A stretch of 64,000 bases of DNA from Wurfbainia villosa (Eukaryota; Streptophyta; Magnoliopsida; Zingiberales; Zingiberaceae), in contig CM045992.1 in the NCBI GenBank assembly GCA_025175895.1, forward strand, positions 93,352,800 through 93,416,799, read 5' to 3'. Each line of letters starts with the position of its first letter. Within the stretch, counting starts at the first letter, position 1. The notes beneath the pieces are model-generated. The model worked only from the letters and a program-made list of their open reading frames with translations, was not told the origin of the DNA and ran no database searches. The position numbers were made by a program, and so were the translations under genes. Positions 56,712 through 64,000 of the stretch are shown piece after piece.

Positions 56712-56719
56712 TCATCAAA
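56712..56719. repeat. right 8-bp target duplication of the hAT element
   Basis: TCATCAAA, identical to 18189-18196. Confidence 0.8.
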
Positions 56720-57127
56720 GATGCGCAATACATAAAGTTTAAGTACCGGCAAAGCCACCACATCTAAACCTACATCCCATGTGTTTTATTCCTCTTTTTT
56801 AATCTACAGAGAAGAGAACGAGGGTGTTGGTCTTAGCCTCTTAAAGCAGCCGCAATAATTGTACGGACCAATTATAGCCAGTGACAATGCTTACTTGGGT
56901 TCATTAACTACGCAAAAGGGCTTCTCAGGTCCTCTCATCTTTCCACAATCTTAAAAGATAGATAAATTATAGATAATTTTTAATTGTGATGTAAATTAAT
57001 TAATATGATGGAAGATGAGACATTTCGATTAATATTTCTATTCAATAATAAAAATTCAAACTTTGTTCATTGATATAAATTTGTACAAATCAACACGTTA
57101 TTTCCATATAAACCAATAGGGTTCATT

Positions 57128-57158
<31 letters not shown>

Positions 57159-58289
57159 GACACTGAGAATACCTTTTGTTTAACAGATAAGAGTTTATAA
57201 TTTTTAAGTGACCACTTTTTTCCCATTTGTTTTGAAACATTCTTATATTTAAATGCGAAAACACTACATTTTAAGAAAAATAATCAAATTATATTAAATA
57301 CTCCCATATACATAAAATAAAATAAGAAATGGATAAAAAATTGACTTCCATTTGCACGTAATTTTAATCTCACATAATTGAGAGTTTATGACTACGAAAT
57401 TAATTTATATTGAACCATAATAATTAAAATTATGAACATATATATGGTGAGACTCTCTTTAACGTTCACGTCACATATGAGTACAAATTTAGAATTTGAA
57501 TTGCACTAAACTCAGATGATTCATATATGGTACGGTACAAATTTTCTTCCTCGATTTTAGACCGCCGAGAATGGGTTCTCTTTGACCAGAGTAGTAACTC
57601 TTTGGTTCTTTCACGTCAAAGTTAATACATATCAGATGTTCGTTGGTGTCCCAGCTAATAACCCTCTGATGTCTAAGTTAGAGCTTGTTGAAAGAAGATA
57701 AACAAGTAATTGAGAAGTAGTAGATGCAGTAGCAGCATATATAGAGAAGTAAGTGTAAGAATGATCAATACCCTTTCTTCCTCCTCCTTTTCTTCTTTTT
57801 TTGTAGCCCCTTCCCTCCCCACGACTCCTTTGTGATGCTTCATGGTAGGTCATTATGTAACAACCTACAAGGATGATTGTCCAAGTGGAAAGCCACACGG
57901 GTCGAGGTGATGATGTTATTAGGCCATTAGAGAATGACTCCTGTAAAGAATCTTGAGGTCTATAAGACGTCTTCAAGCCGTTACTAAAAAGAGTGACACA
58001 TATGAGTAAACTCTAACAAACTAATAAGGGAATATTTCATGAGGTCCCATACTAACCAACTTGTTATTCTTTCATCTAGAAATAGTCTCATGTTAGCTGA
58101 CTTATTATTTTCCCTCCATAATTTATCCCACTGATGCTCAACCCCTTATTCTAGTTCTCATGTCGTTGTTCCCCTAACTAGACACTCTATCTTTTTTTCG
58201 AGTCATTTCCTTCTCACCTCGGCACTCTGTCTTCTTTCCAAATCGATTCCTCCCTGATTCAGTACTTTGTTTGCTTCCCGAGTCAATTT
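56720..58289. other. intergenic sequence, probably original flank of the hAT element
   Basis: AT-rich with a 28-base T run at 57131-57158. The minus-strand ORF 57632-57976 (114 codons) has one hydrophobic stretch (VWLSTWTIILVGCYIMTY) and a Lys/Arg/Gly-rich part, but I recognise no family and see no clear promoter. I do not call it a gene. Confidence 0.5.
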
Positions 58290-59400
58290 TGTTGGTGCAA
58301 TTGACCCAGGTCATGATTAGACCAGGCTTGAGTGGATTCGAGTAGAGTTTGATGTTTGACAATGAGATTGGCAATGGGATTGACAATGGGATTGTCAATG
58401 TGTTATCGATATGGTTTGATAATATGTTGACCATATGATTAGTGACGATTGAGATATACAAAGTCATATAGGGAAGATTATTTGGGGGAGATCGTTGAAG
58501 CAATCAACCTCGGAAGTCCAAGATTGGATTCTTGACATTGGAGAAGTTCAAGTATGGATACTTTGCATGAAAAGTCCAAGCATGAGTCTTGAGAAGGGAA
58601 AGTCTAAGTATCGGTCTTGACATTTGGTAAAGTCCAAGTATGGACACTTGGCAAGGGAAAAGTTCAAGCATGAGTCTTGACAAGGGAAAAGTCCAAGCAT
58701 AGATCTTGGCAAAGGAAAAGTCCAAGTATGGGTCTTAGCAATTTGGAAGTCTACAGGGGAAGTCTTGGCAGCTTAAGTCCAAGTGTATAGTCTTGGCGAC
58801 ATAAAGTCCAAGTGAGTCATGACAAAATAGACTCAATTAGCATAACAATAGCCGATGGAAGCACTTGAAGGGTAACGTATTGATGAACGAGTCATGCAGG
58901 ACTTGGAGGGATCCCACAGGCGTGAGGCTGATGGAGGTGACTAGAAGGCTTAGGTCTAGGCTAAGGATGGTCTATCAAGTATGAGAGGATCATACTTAGA
59001 TTAAACCTTATGTTTGAGGTTTATCAATCGACTGATGGCTTTGACTAATCGACTGATTGAGTGTATAAGTACTCAGACCCTAGTTAACTCAGAGTAGTCC
59101 ATTGGGATTATAACCAGTCGACTGATCGAGTAATCGACTAAGGCTCGACTGTCGACTAAGTGCTTTGGATGTCGACTAGTCCACGACAGTCAACTGCCAA
59201 TAATGGGAAGTCGACTGGTGGTTGTGAACACAGGCATAGAATAGTTTGTAATCGATTGGTCAGCCGACTGATGGTAATGACAGTCGACTGCCAGTGTATT
59301 CATTGGACAGATTCTAATATGGATTAGACCGTTGTGAGACAACGATACTATGGACAGCCGACTGGGACATTTTGGAAGTTGACTGCCTGATAATTACCAT
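58290..59400 (+). repeat. truncated Sirevirus-type LTR G
   Basis: Starts TGTTGGTGCAATTGACCC, has GTCCAAG/CTTGAC units at 58510-58810, the block shared with LTR B (58850-59030), then a GTCGAC-rich zone with exact CAGTCGACTG at 59115 and 59281. The promoter-distal part and the C-rich end are missing, so the LTR is cut at about 59400. Confidence 0.8.
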
Positions 59401-59887
59401 TTTATGGTATTATTTTGGTCCTTAATATTAATATTTTTATCCTCTCGAGTGATTTAATGTTGATTATTTGCATATTTTATGAGTTGGATTCATTTTGGAC
59501 CTTATTATAAATTCTCCTAAATTTTGGACTTATATGTAAATTTTATCTTTGTTTGTAGGAGATCGAGATGAGCCAATGGACTATACTCAAAGTTGGATCA
59601 AATATAGCTTCATCTAGGGTCATAATGAGCGTTTCAAGCTGATTTAATCTGAGCGATATGGACTGTCTGATGAAAGCGGCTTGATTCTGAGCTATTTATC
59701 TAGATCTGGAGAGATTCAGTCTGTACATTTAGATCTGGACATCTTAGTCGTTCATCCAGATTCAATCGATCATGATCATCCCTTCATATTGATTAGATCC
59801 GAGCATCTAGAGTTGGATCGGTCACCACCGTTGGATGGAGCAGCCTAATTAAGCAAATAACTGATTCATCAAAACCTAGCTTTAATT
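59401..59887. other. unassigned sequence between LTRs G and H
   Basis: No ORF of note and no match to the other elements in the window. It may be the flank into which H inserted, or part of another old LTR. Confidence 0.4.
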
Positions 59888-61330
59888 TGTTGGTGCAATC
59901 GACCCAGGTTGACTCGAGTTTGACTCGAGCAGAACCTTGATAGTATTTTGATGATAGACAAAACTCATGACATGGGATTGTCATGGGAAAGTCTAACATG
60001 GGGTTGACATGGAAAATCCAAGCATGAAGCTTGGTGTGGAAGTCCAAGGGGGAAGCCTTGGCATGGGAAAGTCCAAAGCATTGCGAAGCCGTGCGCTTGG
60101 TGCTTGGCATGGGAAATCCAAAGCATTGTGAAGCCGTGCGCTTGGTGCTTGGTGAGAAATGCATTGCGAAGCCGTGCGCTTGGTGCATTTGGGAAATCTT
60201 GAGAACTTGGCAAGTTCACTAGGCTCGGGTCCTTGAGTCGGTGAAGGATGACATTGCGAAGCCGTGCGCTTTGTGCATCCGAGGGACTGCCGGACGGGGA
60301 GCGAATGGAGTGAGCCCAAAGGGAAGCATGCTTCTAGGGCATGAGATGCGAAGGATGACGTTGCGAAGCCGTGCGCTTGGCGCATCCGAGGGACGTAGGC
60401 CGAGGGAAGAGAGCTTCGGTGAGGAACTCCATGAGGGATAAGGTGGACTTGGCCAAGTGGCTAAGATTAAGTGTCGGACGCTCAAACAACTTTGTGTTTG
60501 AGGTTTTAGTCGACATCAGTCGACTGGCATAGGTGCCAGTCGACTGCTCTAGGTCGTATGGGTTCGACCAGTGTTCGACTGAACCAAGTCTGGCTTATCG
60601 TCACCGCCGAGGAGGGCAATGATCGTTGGGAGGATCACCGACCGTCGAGGGATGACTCGATCGATGACACTGCAGAGAATGGAGTCGAGCTCGCCATCAC
60701 TCGACTGATGGATGATCAGTCGACTGATGGGTGCCATCAGCCGACTGATGTGTGATCCGTTGGAACTTAACCAACATGGATCTGGCCATTGTGAGACAAC
60801 GGCTATGGGACGATCGTGATGGGCGAAAATAGCAGTTATATAAATGGAGCTCGAGTTGGAGGATTTCGCCAAGCCTTTTGTGGAGCTATTGGAGGGGAAT
60901 TGCTGCTGCATTCCAGTCCTTCAAGAGCCATCTAAAGCAAGCAACAAGCAAAGTGATCAAAGCAATCGGTGAAAGTTTTCTTGTGTATTGTATTTGTGTA
61001 TTTGCTTGTATTTCTATATTATTGTTGTAATTGCTTGTGAGAGGTTTCTCCACCTCCAATGTGTAGTCGAGAAGGAGTTTGAGTATTGCCGTGTGCATCT
61101 CTAGAGCTCAAGGAGCTCGCCCGTGGAGTAAGAACCATTCGGTTCCGAACCACGTATATCGTGTGTGTTTGCGTGTGCTTATTTATTGTTAGTATTATTA
61201 TTGTTTTATTGTTTCCGCTGCGCTAACGACAATCATAGACAAGCAACGCAATGAGAACGAGCAAAATACGACATCCAACGAACGAGAGCTATTCACCCCC
61301 CCTCTAGCCGGCCGTATCGATCCCCCAACA
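59888..61330 (+). repeat. 5' LTR of element H
   Basis: 1443 bases from TGTTGGTGCAATCGACCC to ATCCCCCAACA. The U3 array here includes a new unit, GCGAAGCCGTGCGCTTGGTGC, in five near-copies starting at 60083, 60128, 60166, 60256 and 60363. Exact CAGTCGACTG at 60517, 60537 and 60717. TATA box at 60837. C-rich end at 61294. Confidence 0.93.
60837..60844 (+). promoter_or_regulatory. TATA box of LTR H
   Basis: TATATAAA followed by GGAGCTCGAG, the same leader start (GGAGCTCGA) as after the TATA-like box of LTR A. Confidence 0.7.
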
Positions 61331-61332
61331 AG

Positions 61333-61344
61333 TGGTATCAGAGC
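61333..61344 (+). other. primer binding site of element H
   Basis: TGGTATCAGAGC two bases after the LTR end. Confidence 0.93.
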
Positions 61345-61388
61345 CGAGGTCGCTCTTCAAGGACTAACCGCCGTGAGAGCACTACAAG

Positions 61389-62968
61389 ATGGCCGTCTAC
61401 AACCTTCAACCACCAAAATTCGAAGGAGACTTTCTATGGTGGAGATGAAAAATGGAGGTATACCTAGAAACCGATTTTGATGTTATGATTATTATAGAAA
61501 ACGGTTTTGAAATGCCTAGGGACAAGTACAACAAGCTAATTGAGAAGTCAAAATGGACCCAAGACCAAATTAAAGACTTCAAGACAAATCTCAAGGTAAT
61601 CAAGTTGATTAGTGATTTGTTACCTAACACTATTTGGTCTAGATTGGGTGATTATAGGGATGCAAAGGAATTATGGGAGAAGATAATGAAATTTCAAGAA
61701 AACTCCCAACCGGCACAAGTAGAAGAAAATGCCGAGGAAGAAGAACCCACAACATTTGAAGATGTTGATGACTTGGTGGAGACCTCCACCTCTAGCATTG
61801 AGGGGGAGGAGAGGCAATCTTCCATCCTGGAGCAAGAACAAGAAGCATCCACATCCGGGAGAAGTGAAGATCAAGAAGAGGCCTCCACCACCTCCCTAGG
61901 TAACTCAAGTGTTATTATTTTAAATAAAAATCACATAATATGCTTTGAGTGTAGGGAGAAAGGGCATTACAAGAGCAAATGCCCTAAATTGGCTAAGAAG
62001 AAGGCATCAACACCAAAAGTCAACCCAAAGTCAAACGATGCCGGTGTTCCCAAAATCAAGAGAAAAGAGCACATTGTGTGCTTCAAATGCAATCAAAAGG
62101 GACACTACCGAAGCCAATGCCCTAGGGGGAGGAAGAAAGGGCAAGAAGGTGCAACTCATGTAGGGGGAGCTCCTAAAGCTAACCCTAAGGTAAATTTATT
62201 TAATGCACCTTTAATTCCTAGAGTTAAAAAGCATGCTAAGAATTATTTTAGCTCTCTTGCTATTGTTAATGAAAAGCATGCTAGGAGAAACAATAAGGTT
62301 TATTGCTTAGGTGCCAAGCATGTTCATATGACTAAAGACAAACCTAGGACTCATAATTCTAGAAATATCTTGCCTAGGGAGTCAATTAGGAGAGTAGAAG
62401 AAAATTTGGGTATTAATCCCAAAAAGTCTAGGCACATGCCTAAGAAGAAGAGACCTTCCCAAAAACCTAATGAAAATTCAAAAATGGGAAAATTAGAGCT
62501 AGAGAACCAAGTCTTGAGAGAATAGAGAAAGCCCTTAGAATTATAGAAAATTCAATTCTAGGGTCAAATGCCCAAAAGTCAAGACCTAAGGTTCAAAAAC
62601 GGTCTAAGGGCAAGGAAAGTTTGGGTCACAAACCTAAGCCCAAGAAGACTTATCATAATGTTCCATTTAATTATGGAACTATTTCTAGGTCTAGGAAAAG
62701 TAAGGCTAATAGGGAAGCCATCCCTAAGTCTAGCCATGGTATGTGTTTAGTGGCTAACACCTCAAAGAAATCAAATGTAGCCACTAAGAAGGTCAATGGA
62801 GGAGTCACCTCTAGAGTTGACCCAAGTAAGACCCATTTGACTAAGGTTTCAAAACCTAAAAGGGTCATTAGGAAGGTATCTAGGGAAGTTATCCCTAGGG
62901 AATACCTTATTAACCCAAGGAGCTCCAATAGGTATTGGGTTCCTAAAAGCGTGATTGATTCACGCTAG
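61389..62968 (+). pseudogene. element H gag, one stop and one frameshift
   Basis: ATG 61389 (MAVYNLQPPKFEGDF) opens gag. TGA at 61446-61448 interrupts after WWR, and the frame continues from 61452 through the gag N-terminal region (YLETDFDVMIIIENGFEMPR, LGDYRDAKELWEKIMKFQEN), the Glu-rich linker and two CCHC knuckles (CFECREKGHYKSKC, CFKCNQKGHYRSQC) to the coiled coil LELENQVLRE. A small deletion near 62520 then shifts the frame. The remaining tail, read from 62560, ends NRYWVPKSVIDSR at 62968, as in B. Confidence 0.88.
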
Positions 62969-64000
62969 ATGGGTTAGGGTGTGTCAACCCTAAATGGATG
63001 GGTAGTTAACCTAACCATAGTAGAGTTGACACATTAGGGTGTGCCAATATGCTTGAGAAGTTGAAAAATGATTAAATTGGCACAATTAGGTCTTAGAGGT
63101 ATTGGTGTGTCATTTTGGGTTTTTGGCACACTAGGGAAATGGATGACATTAAGGCAAAATGAATTTAATCCCTAGAAATGGCAAATTAATTTTAACACTT
63201 AGGTATTTTATACCTTAGTATATTTTACTTGCCATGATTTGTTTGCCTTGCCATGTCATGACATCATTTTCATTTTTATCTATAAAATGTCATGATCATG
63301 TTTAGAATTATTTTTAGATGTCATGTATGCTTAAATGTCATTTACATACCATGACATCATGATTTTGGCATATGCTTTTATCTATGTTATATTTATGCCA
63401 TAATCATATCATGCATTAAACAAAATGAAATTAAGGACTATGGCACAATTTGAAGGGAATCAAATTATGTTGCCTTAGAAATATGCATGAGAACATAAAG
63501 AACAAAAAACCCACATCTCACTAAGATATTTGACTTGTATGTGTTTTACACATCTAGATATTGGTGAGATGTTTAGGAAAAAGAAAATAAAGGTTTTAAA
63601 AACTTTTTGAAAAACCTTGGTGAAGCCTATCTTTTGATAGCTATCACCATTGAATAGGATGATACAAAGATGACTCTTTATTGAAGCTTTTCTTAAATTT
63701 TGAACTTTGTATCAATCTCCTAATTTAATGGGTAAAATAAATTTCCAATATTTTTCACCCATAGTGTTTAGGATAAGTATTATACATATGCATTTTCAAG
63801 ATTTTTAAAATTACGTATATTTACCTATGGATTTCGAAAATCCATTTCAAATCAAAATGCTAGAATCACGATTATCGATCAGCCTGTAATGTCAATGATT
63901 GATGGTAAGTCCAATGATCGATCGACGTGAGTCGACCGCACAGCCGATTTCAACTTGATAGTTAGGCATGTTTAGCCATGTTTTGGTCCCCTAACCACTC
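62969..64000 (+). other. element H non-coding tail
   Basis: Parallels 39453-40720 of B in order and wording (GGGTAGTTAACC, GCCATGTCATGACATCAT, CATATGCTTTTAT-like stretches). It ends with a CGATCG/GTCGAC patch at 63870-63945 at the same place as B's patch at 40575-40680. Confidence 0.8.

Larger units (their letters stand above)
59888..64000 (+). mobile_element. element H: gag-only Sirevirus-type element, runs out of window
   Basis: 5' LTR 59888-61330, primer site, gag 61389-62968, then a non-coding tail parallel to B's tail. No pol appears in the visible part, in agreement with B. The 3' LTR is outside the window. Confidence 0.85.

Noticed and set aside
57632..57976. 114-codon minus-strand ORF with a hydrophobic segment
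   Set aside because: No recognised family, no supporting promoter, low-complexity basic stretch. Kept only as a remark in the intergenic entry.
1..64000. tRNA, rRNA and other structured RNA genes
   Set aside because: I looked for tRNA-like and rRNA-like sequence and saw only the primer sites that match the end of initiator tRNA.

Overview
The window is eukaryotic and almost certainly from a large flowering-plant genome. About nine tenths of it is transposable-element sequence of plant type: Ty1/copia elements with Sirevirus hallmarks (initiator-Met primer site TGGTATCAGAGC, several GGGGGAG tracts before the 3' LTR, a C-rich LTR end), a second copia lineage, a Ty3/gypsy element of the Tat lineage, and a hAT DNA transposon. 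I found no bacterial-style operon, rRNA, tRNA or CRISPR. I cannot name the species.

Layout. 1-1475: a cut Sirevirus-type LTR (A) with its primer site, then scraps of another copia element. About 1476-13325: a minus-strand Tat element with gag, protease, RT, two RNase H domains and integrase, all decayed. Antisense (plus-strand) ORFs and a minisatellite occupy its 3' part, and one LTR lies at 12186-13325. 13326-16130: degenerate LTR and gypsy scraps. 16188-16772: the one likely host gene, a small membrane protein on the minus strand. 16863-18196: AT-rich DNA, an (AT)n run and a GC-rich block.

18197-56711: one old hAT transposon, recognised by matching inverted ends and a perfect 8-bp target duplication (TCATCAAA). 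It has been split by nested retrotransposons. Element B (from 18640; gag but no pol) carries element C (21300-38758, duplication GGACA). C in turn carries the closely related element D in opposite orientation (26372-35259, duplication GATAG). Element E (41402-50890, minus strand, pol ORF open) sits in the remnant of B's 3' LTR. It joins through a deletion scar to the 3' half of element F (to 55325), which carries an unusual spliced ORF. The N-terminal part of the hAT transposase follows.

56720-64000: intergenic DNA, a truncated LTR (G), then element H, a second gag-only element related to B that runs out of the window.

How the parts may work together: B, F and H look non-autonomous and could depend on pol supplied by C/D-like relatives (inference). 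C and D form a long inverted repeat that could give double-stranded RNA if read through. Most stop codons in these elements fit single C-to-T or G-to-A changes, as expected for heavily methylated, silenced DNA. A 10-bp palindrome (CAGTCGACTG) recurs 13 times, in the pre-promoter zone of several LTR groups and in internal non-coding tails.
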